Source of the DNA: Symbiodinium sp. CCMP2592
Lineage: Eukaryota > Sar > Dinophyceae > Suessiales > Symbiodiniaceae
Direction of reading: 5' to 3'
Assembly: GCA_905221615.1 (NCBI GenBank)
Contig: CAJNDT010001305.1
Span: 1 to 64,000, forward strand
DNA: 64,000 bases
Below are positions 55,244 through 64,000 of this stretch, one piece after another. The notes under the pieces were generated by a model. That model was not told the DNA's origin, did no database searches, and worked only from the letters and a program-made list of their open reading frames with translations. The position numbers and the translations under genes are program-made. Numbering within the stretch: the stretch's first letter is position 1; each line of letters begins with the position of its first letter.

Positions 55244-58200
55244 GCCTAGAATTTAAAACCAAGCTCAAGGGCAATGGTCGTTGCAAAAATGCTTCACTAC
55301 CTGGGCTTGCAAGGTCCTGGTCGAAGAAGCAGGGCACGTCCTCCAAGTCTTCGTTGTCGCTGTTGGCTTCCAGCTCCGTGCCGGGTTGGAGCTCCCGCGG
55401 CAGGCAATGGACGAAGCAGAACTGGGCGGCATAGCGCTTCACGGACTCTGTGGGGAAGCCGCGTCGGCCCAGCCAGAGCCGCGCGGCCTGGAGCCAGTCC
55501 GTGGCCCCTTGGTCGCGAGCAGACAGGTCTCCGACGAAGGCCACGAGGTCGTCCTCCGAGGCGTCTCGGCGATCATTCACCCAAGGACGAAAGAGCAGAA
55601 GGAGCTTCATGGCCTGGTCGTCCGCGGTTTGGTTGCCGCCCTGCGCGCCGAAGAGCACCGGCACGTACGGCCGCTTGCGCGGCACCATGACCCAGTCGTG
55701 CTTGAAAGGCTGGGCGAGCTCGGGTTCGCCGAAGGGGATCCACTCCTCGTCGGGGCCAGGCTCCCGAATGCGATAATCGACCCCCGGCGAGAGCTTGGCT
55801 TGGAAGCGATGCCAGCGCACTTTCTCCTTGCCCGCCTCCGTCAATTGAGCCTCGTGGCGGAGCGGGTGGTGCTTCTCCCCGTCATCGTCCGACTTGATGC
55901 TCCAGGGATGGGTCGCTCTCTTGAACTCGAAGTGCATGGCAAACTCGTACGCCGACAGCTCATGGACGCGCGGATCTCGGCCGCGGGAGCCGTAGAGCGT
56001 CCAGAACGGACAGTGCCTCACCGCTCGCGGCTGCTGCTGCTTTCTCCACTTGGGTTCCGTGGTCCAGCGCTGCGGCTCTGCGGGCCAGGCTTCCGCGTCG
56101 GCGGCTGCCTGCAGCAGGTTCAAGCCGTACCACAGCGGAAGGCCCACGACTGGCGCGGTGCGTATGGACTCCGCTTCCACGGGGTCGCCGTGCTTGCTCC
56201 GAGTGATGAGGTTGCTGCATTCCACGGCACCGCGACAAACACCTCGACCGAAGCTGTCTGTGATGAAGCGGTTCTCCACCCGTGAGGCCACGTACCCGGC
56301 TGGCTTGCCTTTTAGCTCTTCTGCGAGCTCCTTGTTCCCCTTGTTCCACTCCTTGATCTCGTGGATGGCGATGGGGAGGCGCTTGTTCTGGTAGTCGCAG
56401 CCATAGCCCGCCTGGGCGGCCTGGTTCCGCTGGGCTTCACGAACCAAGGTTCGCACGGCTTGGCTTTTTCCGCGGCAGCTCTCGTCCTGGCATTTGTGGC
56501 TGTGAATGTCTTCGTTGATCGGGAAGCGGTAGGGCAGCTGCAGATCGGAATTGCAGCGAAGCGCCGCCAGCAAGGCAGGGTGGGTGCCGTTGAGCTCCGG
56601 GTCGTTCACCGGACCCCAGAGGGAGCCGAGCATGCTTTTCTTGCCTTTGATGGGCATGTCCATCTGCTTGGCCAGCCCTTCGCAAACGATCAAGGTCTCC
56701 TCGGTCAGCTGGTTGTAGCGCGGGAAGCCGGACTTGCACTTCGTCGGGTCCCGCTTATCGCGGCAATGCGAGAGAGGAAGTCTGGGCCCTTGCGGATCCG
56801 TGTCCTTCGGCAAATGGACGTGGTGCTGCTTGTGCTTCTGGAGCTCCTCCACGTCCTCCTCCAAGTGTTTCTGTTTCCAGGCTTTCGCGGAGAGCAGGGC
56901 ATCGCTTTGATAACCGGGCCGACTGAGCATGAGGACTGAGCTCCGGTACTCCGGCCATTCCTTTTCCACGGCGTCGCGCTCCTTCTGCCAGACCGCCGGA
57001 TTGCAGTACACGGTGCGCCTCACGTGGGCGTTGTAGGCCTTGTACTTCTCCACCAAATCCATGTAAGCTTCTCTGCCCATGGCCACGATCTCCGAGAGGG
57101 GCGTGTACTGGTGGAGGCACTGCAAGAACACTTGGAAGTGAGCGTGTAGAGCGCCGCTCTTCTGGCATTCGATGGAACCGAAGGCTGCATCCACTCTGCC
57201 CAGTACTCCGCCCGTGGCCGTGGCATTGCTCCCGAATGCGTCCGTGCAGGGCTTGTCCGACTTGGCGCAGTTCGGACAGTTTGGGCACCAGCGAATCCCG
57301 AAGAGATGCCGCAACACCAACTGCACCAACGTCCAGAAGCCATCAGCACAGGCAAGAGGGTCTCTGGCCAGGATCGCCCTCCGCTCGTCGTAGTCTGGCA
57401 GGATTGTGGCCAGCACCTGAGGGTCCAGCTCCATGAAATCCTGGTCCAGCGGCGGTTGGCTCCTTTCTTGACAAGTCGGCTTGCCGCTCTGCTGCAGGGC
57501 GGGGTCCGTGTCTCGAGTTCTCGCTAGCCTCAGCATCAGCGTGGAATCCCTCTCCGAGGGCGAAAAGGTCAGGAAGACGGAAGTGCCGTAACACACTCTG
57601 TATGCGTGGGTCTGCTGCCGCATGAGGTTCCTGGTCTCGTGGGTCCCTGGGATGTTGCGGCACTTGGCGTTGACGTCCTGCGCTATCTTTTTCGCAGTAG
57701 CCGATAGTCCCGGCACGTGCTGGACTTTGGAGAAGTCGCCTTGCACGCTCTTCTGGGCGCCGGTGATGTCCACGTACTTCCCGCGCTGCAGCTGCTCTCG
57801 AAGCTCCGTCGACCCCTGAAGGATCTCCTCGCCCGTCATCTTCTTGCCGCCTTGGGAGTACAAGGAGGTGCTGCCATCCAAGTTCACCATCGTGCGAAAG
57901 AGATAGTTCCACAGAACGAAGCCGAAGTTCCAGTCTCGACGGAACTGGGCTTCCACTCGGCGGCCCATGATGGCAGCCCAGTCGTGGATGTCGACGGTCG
58001 GGGCAGCGGAATCCTTCTGACGCCTCCGACTGACCGATGGGTTCTTCTTGTTGAGGACGTCTGGACACGCGGTGCCCTGCTTGAAGCAGAAGGCGAAGGC
58101 CATGGCGAAGTAGCGGGGCTGGAACTGGTCGACGAGAACGTTCCCCGTGGTCGCCACCAAGGTCTCTGCTTTCCTCTCTGCAATCTTGTCCACTGCCTCC

Positions 58201-58424
58201 AAAATTGTGAGAGCTGCCATGCCCACGGCATTCTGGTCCTGTCGGTCGAGGCTGCTGCCCTCCGCCACGATCGCTCGCGGCCGCTGCGCCGAGAAGGTGG
58301 CGCCGGCCTGACTGCAGGATGCACGCTGCTCAATTGACAAACCGGTTTGCTTGCTCCAAGACTCTGCCGCTGACAAATTCTCGTTATAGTTTCCCTGCCT
58401 GATCGATGCTCCTGAGGCCGTCAA
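55089..58424 (-). CDS. Helitron Rep (HUH endonuclease) protein
   Basis: 1,111 open codons. Residues 275-290 (GTSVFLTFSPSER) fit the Helitron-like N-terminal domain. A zinc-like CPNCPNCAKSDKPC lies at 380-393. The HUH metal motif is in SIECQKSGALHAHFQ (417-431, His427-Ala-His429), and a two-Tyr motif GYGCDYQNK (673-681, Tyr674 and Tyr678, Lys681) matches the Y-x3-Y-x2-K nucleophile pattern. The protein would nick and rejoin single-stranded DNA ends in rolling-circle transposition. Both catalytic motifs look intact. The N-terminus overlaps the OTU frame by 41 bases and probably joins it by frame change or a small intron. Confidence 0.8.
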   Translation of the reverse strand: MTASGASIRQGNYNENLSAAESWSKQTGLSIEQRASCSQAGATFSAQRPRAIVAEGSSLDRQDQNAVGMAALTILEAVDKIAERKAETLVATTGNVLVDQFQPRYFAMAFAFCFKQGTACPDVLNKKNPSVSRRRQKDSAAPTVDIHDWAAIMGRRVEAQFRRDWNFGFVLWNYLFRTMVNLDGSTSLYSQGGKKMTGEEILQGSTELREQLQRGKYVDITGAQKSVQGDFSKVQHVPGLSATAKKIAQDVNAKCRNIPGTHETRNLMRQQTHAYRVCYGTSVFLTFSPSERDSTLMLRLARTRDTDPALQQSGKPTCQERSQPPLDQDFMELDPQVLATILPDYDERRAILARDPLACADGFWTLVQLVLRHLFGIRWCPNCPNCAKSDKPCTDAFGSNATATGGVLGRVDAAFGSIECQKSGALHAHFQVFLQCLHQYTPLSEIVAMGREAYMDLVEKYKAYNAHVRRTVYCNPAVWQKERDAVEKEWPEYRSSVLMLSRPGYQSDALLSAKAWKQKHLEEDVEELQKHKQHHVHLPKDTDPQGPRLPLSHCRDKRDPTKCKSGFPRYNQLTEETLIVCEGLAKQMDMPIKGKKSMLGSLWGPVNDPELNGTHPALLAALRCNSDLQLPYRFPINEDIHSHKCQDESCRGKSQAVRTLVREAQRNQAAQAGYGCDYQNKRLPIAIHEIKEWNKGNKELAEELKGKPAGYVASRVENRFITDSFGRGVCRGAVECSNLITRSKHGDPVEAESIRTAPVVGLPLWYGLNLLQAAADAEAWPAEPQRWTTEPKWRKQQQPRAVRHCPFWTLYGSRGRDPRVHELSAYEFAMHFEFKRATHPWSIKSDDDGEKHHPLRHEAQLTEAGKEKVRWHRFQAKLSPGVDYRIREPGPDEEWIPFGEPELAQPFKHDWVMVPRKRPYVPVLFGAQGGNQTADDQAMKLLLLFRPWVNDRRDASEDDLVAFVGDLSARDQGATDWLQAARLWLGRRGFPTESVKRYAAQFCFVHCLPRELQPGTELEANSDNEDLEDVPCFFDQDLASPGSEAFLQRPLPLSLVLNSRLESVPAGRPHTRHGNARSRGVWRRGQGGADARRPHQADVRAVASHLAGRKR

Positions 58425-60510
58425 CCGGCGTGGCGGCTTTCTGCGGCTGCAGCTTCTCCTGCGAGTCGTCCAGCTCGCCGAGGATCTTCACGACTTCGGG
58501 CGGCACACCGTCCTCCGGCAGCGAGCTTGCCTTCTCCCTGATTTTCTCTTCTTGGATTTCTTGGAAGGAAGGGTGTCCGCAACGGCGCATGTCCAAGATG
58601 AGCTGCACCACCACGTGCCGCCGGACTCTTGCCTGGTGAATCAAGTTCTTCAAGTCCGCCTCGGAAGTCTGGCCCGTCTTGTTGGTCTTGAGGATCACCC
58701 GGACGACGTCTGAGAGCTCGTTGGGGTTCCGGGGTAAGTCGGAAGGGCTGGTGTCCTGGCCCTCCAGCTTACGAAGCAGGTCCTCCCAAGGCAAAGGAAA
58801 GGTAATCGCATTGCCACGGGCGCCCAAACGATGGCGCGGCATGTGAGCCGTCTGGTCCAAGGGCGCTCCCTCCGCCCGGTAGCGAGCCTCCATCGTCAAG
58901 CAAACGAGGGTCGTGATGTAGGGACTGGCGCACAACATTTCCATGACCGTCACGTTGTCCTGGTAAAGCCTTTCGGGGCCGTAGCCTGTCCACATGTCAT
59001 TTGCGAGGCTCGCCGGAGGCAGCTTCTTCCTGCCCAAGCAGTCCAGGCAACTGCGACAAACCGGCACCTCGCAATGCTCGCACAGAACTCTGGCGCGTGG
59101 ATGCTCTGGATTCCTTGTGCATCTGTGATCTTCGGGGCAGCAAAGCAAGCGAACGTGCTGTGCTTCCCCTGCCAGTTTGAGGTGCCAGTTCTCGAAGTCT
59201 TCGAAGTCCGTTAACTTCGTGTGTTCGACCAGATGGTCGTACTTTCCAAGGAACTGGTCCAATCCCAGGAGCTGCTCGATGACCTTCACGGGCTGGCCGA
59301 GGAACTTGTTCGTCTGCTCCAGAGGACGGTGCCACTGGATGTCGCCCCGAGCTTCCGTCTCCGCGATGCGTGTGTAGCTGCAAGCACAAGAGAAGGAGAT
59401 CAGGGACTCCACGTGGTCCTCAGCAGTCGCTTCTGCGAACTTTTCCAGGGCCATCCGGTCGAGCGAGCTGCCCGCCAGGGGAGCGGCCGAGCGGCACTTG
59501 ACGCTCAGAGCAGCATTGTAAACGCTGAGCAGATCGCGCTTGTCATGATGGCCATTCCAGAGAAGACTTGCTAGGGGATCGAGGTCGGCGCCATGCTGCT
59601 CGTGGAGATGCTGAAGCAGGTCGTCCTCCGTGCCTTTTCTGGCCGTCCACAAGCAGCCGCTGAACGCACAGAAAGCATGGGGCCACGCCTCGCCCGCATC
59701 CACTTCTTCCGGCAGCGCAAGAGGCGGGAGTGTGGGATGGTCTCGAAGCCTGGTCGTCGCCAGCTTCGTAACGGCATCCTCCATTTGGCGATGCGGATGG
59801 GTGGATGCCGGCGTCACGACGGTCTTGCACACCTCGTCCAGGATGTCGTCCCCGCTGTCAGGAAGTTCGAGCGCAGTGACGGACTCCACCGATCTGGGCT
59901 TCTTGATCGGCGGCAATGCATCGTCGAGTTCCAGCGGCGGCAATTCATTCGGCAGTCGCCAGTACCTCACCGGCCATGTCTGATCTTTCCACGCGGGCAC
60001 CAGCAGTGCCACATCTTCGGCTTGCACCATTGCATCGTAATGGTCTTGTCCATTATAGAACACATGAACCGTGGGCAAATCAGCGAGATTTTGAAGATCA
60101 CGATGGGTGGAGTCGATTGCGACGATAGAGCCGTCGGGAAGGCGCGTGTGCACGTGCACGCGGCATTTCTTCATCAGGGAGAAGGCCACGATGGAGTTGC
60201 TTCCAGCCCAAGCCTCTTCTGATCCTCTTTCCAGATGTTCCGCTTCTTCTAGCCAGCTCTCTGCGAAGTCGCCCTGCTCGAATGCATGGGCTGTCAAGAA
60301 GCTTGTCACCTCCCGGCGAAGAGCCTGTCCCAGGTCTGCAGGAAGAGGCCTGGCACCGTTCTCGTCCTCCATCGTTCGCTTGTGACCATGGGCCAGCGCG
60401 TGGAACAAGCAGTCGCCGTCCGCAACCATCTTTACCATCTGCAAGAAGGTCGTGTCCGGAGCAGCAGGCACCTGCACGCGAAAGGGTTGAATGCCCGAGC
60501 GAATTAGCAA
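58384..60510 (-). CDS. OTU-type cysteine protease with zinc domain (Helitron N-terminal part)
   Basis: 708 open codons; the first ATG is at 60438 (MVKMVADGD). The OTU fold shows VADGDCLFHALAHG (Asp31, Cys34) and FYNGQDHYDAMV (His157), the expected Cys/His pair of the papain-like deubiquitinase family, with AWAGSNSIVAFSL between. A C2H2-like finger (CAFSGCLW, then HLHEQH) follows at about 270-300. Further on is a treble-clef region (CEHCEVPVCRSC) with the LPPASLANDMWTG motif seen N-terminal to Helitron Rep domains (DUF6570-like). OTU domains occur in some animal and plant Helitrons; their role is unproven, perhaps host ubiquitin signalling. The upstream limit may be an exon boundary. Confidence 0.75.
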   Translation of the reverse strand: MLIRSGIQPFRVQVPAAPDTTFLQMVKMVADGDCLFHALAHGHKRTMEDENGARPLPADLGQALRREVTSFLTAHAFEQGDFAESWLEEAEHLERGSEEAWAGSNSIVAFSLMKKCRVHVHTRLPDGSIVAIDSTHRDLQNLADLPTVHVFYNGQDHYDAMVQAEDVALLVPAWKDQTWPVRYWRLPNELPPLELDDALPPIKKPRSVESVTALELPDSGDDILDEVCKTVVTPASTHPHRQMEDAVTKLATTRLRDHPTLPPLALPEEVDAGEAWPHAFCAFSGCLWTARKGTEDDLLQHLHEQHGADLDPLASLLWNGHHDKRDLLSVYNAALSVKCRSAAPLAGSSLDRMALEKFAEATAEDHVESLISFSCACSYTRIAETEARGDIQWHRPLEQTNKFLGQPVKVIEQLLGLDQFLGKYDHLVEHTKLTDFEDFENWHLKLAGEAQHVRLLCCPEDHRCTRNPEHPRARVLCEHCEVPVCRSCLDCLGRKKLPPASLANDMWTGYGPERLYQDNVTVMEMLCASPYITTLVCLTMEARYRAEGAPLDQTAHMPRHRLGARGNAITFPLPWEDLLRKLEGQDTSPSDLPRNPNELSDVVRVILKTNKTGQTSEADLKNLIHQARVRRHVVVQLILDMRRCGHPSFQEIQEEKIREKASSLPEDGVPPEVVKILGELDDSQEKLQPQKAATPVDGLRSIDQAGKL

Positions 60511-60646
60511 ACAAGCTTAGCGAGCGTTACATGTAAAATGAACAACGCAACCGATGGGCAGGGGAGTTGCCTCGCTGGTGCTGGAACTGCACATTGCTGT
60601 CGCGGCCTGTGCGATTGCTGCATCGAGGTGCCGAACATGCAGAGTT

Positions 60647-60838
60647 CTAGTTGCCAACTCTGGCGGTCCGTGCCCAAGCCTGGCACTCGTCCGCAGAGGC
60701 CGTGTTGCCACAAAGAGCCTCGCAGGACACGCCTTCACCATCTGGAAAGGTTACACCGTGCTTCAGTATGTGCTTGCGGCACTTCTTCAGGCACTGGCAT
60801 GCTGCAGCCGATTCCGCTGTCTGCGACCCATCGTCCAC
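60647..60838 (-). CDS. Small Cys-rich frame, possible terminal exon
   Basis: 63 codons, open upstream (HKYVDDGSQ...). Seven Cys residues sit in a regular pattern (CQCLKKCRKH, then CEALCGN, then ECQ), unlike random translation. It could be the last exon of a small secreted or metal-binding protein, or chance. It lies just upstream of the Helitron start on the same strand. Confidence 0.25.
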   Translation of the reverse strand: MDDGSQTAESAAACQCLKKCRKHILKHGVTFPDGEGVSCEALCGNTASADECQAWARTARVGN

Positions 60839-61799
60839 ATACTTATGACCATTGTGTCAGCACGGTTGTCGGGATGCAATCTCCGATGACCTTGGAAGCA
60901 ATGAAAATCAAATTGAACTGATGTGATCTGGAGAATGGGAACAGAATGGCTCCGAGCCCCGTGCTCGAGAGCAGATATGCCAAGCTGAAGGGATCCTCAC
61001 AAGCGGCCCAGATGGCTGGGCAGTGAAATGCTTCTACGCGCAGCCAAAATAATGGGCGAGCCCGCCTCGGTGCTGCTGCTGGGCCTGACGTTTTGCGTGT
61101 CGTTCACGTTGGTCGTTGCCTGTCTCCGTCGCCGTGCCGTGCGGCGATGCCGCTCCGGGCGTGCTGTTGCACCGCTTGTGTCGCCGCATTCGTGCGAGGA
61201 AGCTCTCGCAGTGGCCCTTTCGGCCTGCAGCTGCTCGGAATGAACACTCGGTCACCCGGACGTTGCTGCATCCCGCGCCTCTGCCAGTTGAAAAGCATCT
61301 TCGAGTGCGGAATCGTCCTCGGCCGTCCACTGTGTTGGCTTCGGTAGTGTCGGTGCGGGAGCCTGCAGATTGATTGCAAAGTATCTGAGTCTTTCAAGCG
61401 TTTGCAAGGGCGGTGCCTTCTTGCGTCGGTGCACCCGTTGCTGTCCACTTGGGCGATGGGCCGACCTTCGTGTCCGGGAGGTCGTCGGATGCGTCTTCCA
61501 TGCCTCGGTCCGGGCACATTGTGTTGATTGCTGTTCGAGGCCCGCAAGCAATCGCCTCGTCGATTTTGATCATTCCGGCCTCGCTGGGTTTCGTGCAGGA
61601 GCAATGCTATTCATGGGCCAGCTGTTGCATGCATTGTGTTCTCTAATGAAGTTCTGGGACGGGGACGGGCGTCTTCAGCGTCAGGGCGCACTGCGTTGCC
61701 AGGTATTGCTTCTTGAACGCCTCAAAGTCGAAGCACCATCCCGCCCCCTGTGCGCGGCAAGATCTGGCGATCTGTCTTTCTTCGTCTCCGCCGTTTTGT

Positions 61800-61806
61800 T
61801 CACTCG

Positions 61807-61866
<60 letters not shown>
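61800..61866 (+). repeat. (CT)n microsatellite
   Basis: Near-perfect CT run with a few CG interruptions. A second shorter CT-rich run (about 61985-62025) begins the duplicated neighbour copy. Confidence 0.9.
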
Positions 61867-61867
<1 letters not shown>

Positions 61868-62125
61868 CCGGTTTCTCTGCTGTTGGTCCTTGGTTGGAAA
61901 CAGGAAGACAGGGACTGAGTGCGGGAGAGTCTGTACGCCGTACGCCTTGACTGCTAGCTTGCTTCATGCCACCTGCCCTTATGTCACTCTGTCTCTATCT
62001 CTATCTCTCTCTGTCTCTCTCTCCCTCGGTTTCTGTGCTGTTGTTCCCTCGCTTCTAACAGGAAGGCAGGGACTGAGTGCGAGAGAGTTTCTACACCTTG
62101 ACTGCTAGCTTCCTGCATGCCGCCT
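61866..62125 (+). repeat. Local tandem duplication downstream of CT repeats
   Basis: The GGTTTCT[CG]TGCTGTTG segment to TTGACTGCTAGCTT occurs at about 61870-61960 and again at about 62029-62115, each copy preceded by a CT-rich run. The unit is about 155 bp. Confidence 0.75.
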
Positions 62126-62616
62126 GCTCCTCCTCGTCCTCGATATCGGCCCATCGGCGGCGGTTGCTCGGGTACATGTCCATTTGACCTGCAGGGCCGG
62201 CTCAGAAGCTTCTGCTGCCGTTCCGTCTCTGCTACTGTCGGAAGCGGCTTCGGCCTAGATAGTCGCTTCGCGGTGCGGAACTTTTTGCTTTTGATGCTCT
62301 TGAGCACGAATTGGGCTGCGGTGCCTGGTTAGTGTTAGTGTGCTCTCATTGCAGGGACCACGGCAGCGACATTGGCTTGCAGTTGGTTCCAAGCAATTTT
62401 TTCCAGCTCGCTCCTTGTCGTCCCGTCCTCATCAGTACCACCTATTTAAATGGGCCGGGGCGGTCTCGATCAAGGCATCGGCCTTCATGTCCAGGCTGCA
62501 AGTAGCAGACGTCCGCATCTTTTTTTTTTTGTTGCTTCTGCTGCTGTGGCTGCCAGCCGCGATGCTCCGTCACAGCCAGCGCACGGCATAGGTTGAGCGA
62601 AACGAAAGATTCTTTT

Positions 62617-63180
62617 CTAGTTCCGCGCTGTCAGCATGTCCCACATGTCATGGGAAAGGGCCAATGTGACCAGTTGCCCGTCGAACGCCGTGCACACTGC
62701 TTGGTTGCGGCTCCTCAGACGGCCTTGGGCTGCCACTGCTAGGGCAGCGGATGCAGCAAGCTCTTCCATCTCCGGCAAAGAGTTTGACATGCCGGTGATT
62801 CGCAGCAGCTCCCCGCCGGCCACCGTCGTGAACACCGCATCCACAGCATTTTGCGAGACAGGTGTTATGCTGCAGGCGACGACGAAGGGTGAGGGCACTT
62901 CACGGACGTAGACTTTCCCGGCAGGATAGTTGATCCAAGTATCATAGTCCAGCTCTTCAGCTTCGAACACAGCAACCTGAGCATCTGCTGGGTGCCACTG
63001 GACGAATCGGCACTGCAGCCTCTCCACGAAATCGGTGGAAAAGAAGTGCAGATCCCATCGAGGAGTTGCTTCAGTGGTAAAGGCCGCACCGTCCGAGTCA
63101 ATCAATGACCACGAGCCAGGACCGCCTTCCAAACACCGGCTCCACTCCAGACAGCGGCCGTCCATCTCGTGGGTGCTCTG
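62617..63180 (-). CDS. Probable last exon of an unknown minus-strand gene
   Basis: On the minus strand a TTGCCTTCAG|AG acceptor near 63181 is followed by an open frame to a stop at 62617, with ATG at 63166 (MDGRCLEWSRCLEGG). It encodes an evenly mixed alpha/beta sequence (SWSLIDSDGAAF, WDLHFFSTDFVERLQCRFVQWH, DTWINYPAGKVYVREV, FTTVAGGELLRITGMSNSLPEMEELAASAALAVAA) that looks like a real folded protein. I recognise no family. Upstream exons may lie beyond 63200, where the same frame stays open to 63348 but is less convincing. Confidence 0.45.
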   Translation of the reverse strand, partial: QSTHEMDGRCLEWSRCLEGGPGSWSLIDSDGAAFTTEATPRWDLHFFSTDFVERLQCRFVQWHPADAQVAVFEAEELDYDTWINYPAGKVYVREVPSPFVVACSITPVSQNAVDAVFTTVAGGELLRITGMSNSLPEMEELAASAALAVAAQGRLRSRNQAVCTAFDGQLVTLALSHDMWDMLTARN

Positions 63181-63348
63181 AAGGCAAGCAAATGCAAGCT
63201 TTGAGCCGCAAGAGTGAGGCTGCGGAATACAGGGTGCAATGCTCAAGCAGCATCTGCAAGACTGGAAGCTACATGCTTCGATCTCCGCCGCTCTCCCGCA
63301 CACCTGGGAAGACTCGGGAACGATGCTCTGGGCCGAGCATGTTTTCAC

Positions 63349-64000
63349 TCGTGCGCCAGTTGCCTTCCTTGTGAAACCAGTATCATTTCAACTTGTATTC
63401 CAGCTGAAAGACGGTATGCCTCTACCTGGAACACAGCTACGTACAGCTACGAGGGAGCTTTCCAAGTAAATTTCCTTCATACAGAGGACGGGACTATGGA
63501 TTGCCAGGTGGTTCGCAGGCTCCCCACGCCGATTTTCTTCATAAAGCGGACGAAGGTGACGATTGTCAGGTGATTCGCAAGCTCTCCAAGCCGATTTCCT
63601 TCATAAATTGGACGAGGATATGTCAGGCGGTGGGCGGGCTTCCCAATTGAACTCCGGGAGTCTTCGCTTAGTCGTACCTTGGCATTGGAAGGGAATCACT
63701 GTAAACACAAGGCAAGTATGAACATGTCTAGTGGCAGTCCAGATGCGACCAGAGCTGTACCTTGGCTGTGACATGATGACAGCTGGTTTGGGTTGCTTTA
63801 TGCTGCAAGCGAGACCTGACAGCCAGAGCTTCTGCCAGTGATGTCTTCATCTGTCGGGACTCTTTTATGGTGGATGGGCTTCTGCCGAAGCTGCTCGCCT
63901 TGGTTGTGCGTGGAGTTCTCGCAGGCAATGCGTGCGCATGAGGACTTTACCGCCTGCGAGTTTCGAATGGCTTAGCTGCATTCTCCGAGTCTCCCCAATT
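63349..64000. other. Terminal stretch with tandem repeat, no gene
   Basis: Contains the ~67-bp repeats at 63465-63650. No supported coding frame to the window end. Confidence 0.45.
63465..63650 (+). repeat. Tandem repeat, about 67-bp unit
   Basis: Three imperfect units share TTCCTTCATA, then GGACGA, then CAGGTGGTTCGCAGGCTCCC. Confidence 0.7.

Larger units (their letters stand above)
52396..60510 (-). mobile_element. Helitron with OTU, Rep, Pif1-type helicase and zinc-motif modules
   Basis: Four large minus-strand frames in order (60510 to 52396) encode an OTU-type protease with a zinc domain, an HUH/two-Tyr Rep, a Pif1-like helicase, and the helicase end plus CxxC motifs. This is the RepHel protein of a rolling-circle Helitron with an N-terminal OTU extension, known from some Helitron families. 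A one-base slip near 53830 and an in-frame stop near 53616 break the helicase. Terminal 5'-TC and 3'-CTRR-hairpin ends were not located. Confidence 0.8.
60511..62616. other. Gene-poor stretch with CT repeats
   Basis: No strong gene. Weak candidates are a Cys-rich minus frame (60647-60838), a plus frame with one hydrophobic segment (61028-61243) and a minus frame ending TSG-stop at 61252. The (CT)n tract and a local duplication fill 61800-62125. Confidence 0.45.

Noticed and set aside
53855..56285. Plus-strand frames of about 300 codons
   Set aside because: Antisense of the Helitron helicase and Rep, which carry catalytic motifs on the minus strand.
61028..61243. 71-codon frame with one hydrophobic segment
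   Set aside because: Short, and competing frames on the minus strand are similarly open; no further support.

Overview
The window looks like nuclear DNA of a dinoflagellate, most likely a Symbiodiniaceae-type genome. The evidence is: arrays of the TTTAGGG telomere repeat; degenerate copies of the dinoflagellate spliced-leader motif; intron-containing genes with AG|G acceptors and at least one probable non-GT donor; dinoflagellate-type C5-methyltransferase-like proteins; and very high retroelement content. No prokaryotic features (operons, ribosome binding sites, CRISPR) were seen, and no tRNA or rRNA gene was recognised by eye.

Layout. 1-1839: decayed copia-type pol fragment (post-protease region, SAP domain, DDE integrase). 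2924-4063: frameshifted purine-rich coding relic with a Lys/Glu coiled coil. 4537-7632 and 16383-about 18890: a second copia-type element (gag, retropepsin, SAP-like domain, integrase, RVT_2 reverse transcriptase), split in two by an 8,750-bp tyrosine-recombinase retrotransposon at 7633-16382. The inserted element has split direct repeats A1...B1A2B2 and no target-site duplication; joining the flanks restores the host reading frame. It encodes, in order, tyrosine recombinase, a gag-like zinc-finger protein, a C5-methyltransferase-like domain, a 2-oxoglutarate/Fe(II) dioxygenase-like domain, RT and RNase H. The pairing of DNA-modification-like domains inside a YR retroelement is the most interesting content of the window.

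18.9-23.7 kb: dispersed and tandem repeats with a probable two-exon gene of unknown function (22027-22750). 23703-29213: one uninterrupted 1,836-codon ORF with features of a large DDE-type transposase. 31.0-33.1 kb: a multi-exon C5-methyltransferase-like host-type gene. Its last exon, the following intergenic DNA and the first exon of the next gene were duplicated in tandem (about 2.3 kb) between (GT)n tracts; the duplicated gene pieces are broken. 36609-39679: an intact three-exon gene of unknown function.

39.7-52.4 kb: gene-free. It holds triplet and GACG-rich simple repeats, a long AT-rich tract, a ~46-bp minisatellite, and a block of TTTAGGG arrays alternating with duplicated subtelomere-like segments. 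52396-60510 (minus strand): a Helitron with an OTU-protease domain, HUH/two-Tyr Rep, Pif1-like helicase and a C-terminal set of CxxC zinc motifs, with signs of decay. 60.5-64 kb: (CT)n repeats, one probable minus-strand coding exon (62617-63180) and a final tandem repeat.

Most coding capacity is therefore mobile DNA at different stages of decay. At most four or five loci look like ordinary host genes. All calls rest on reading motifs by eye; no alignment or database search was run.
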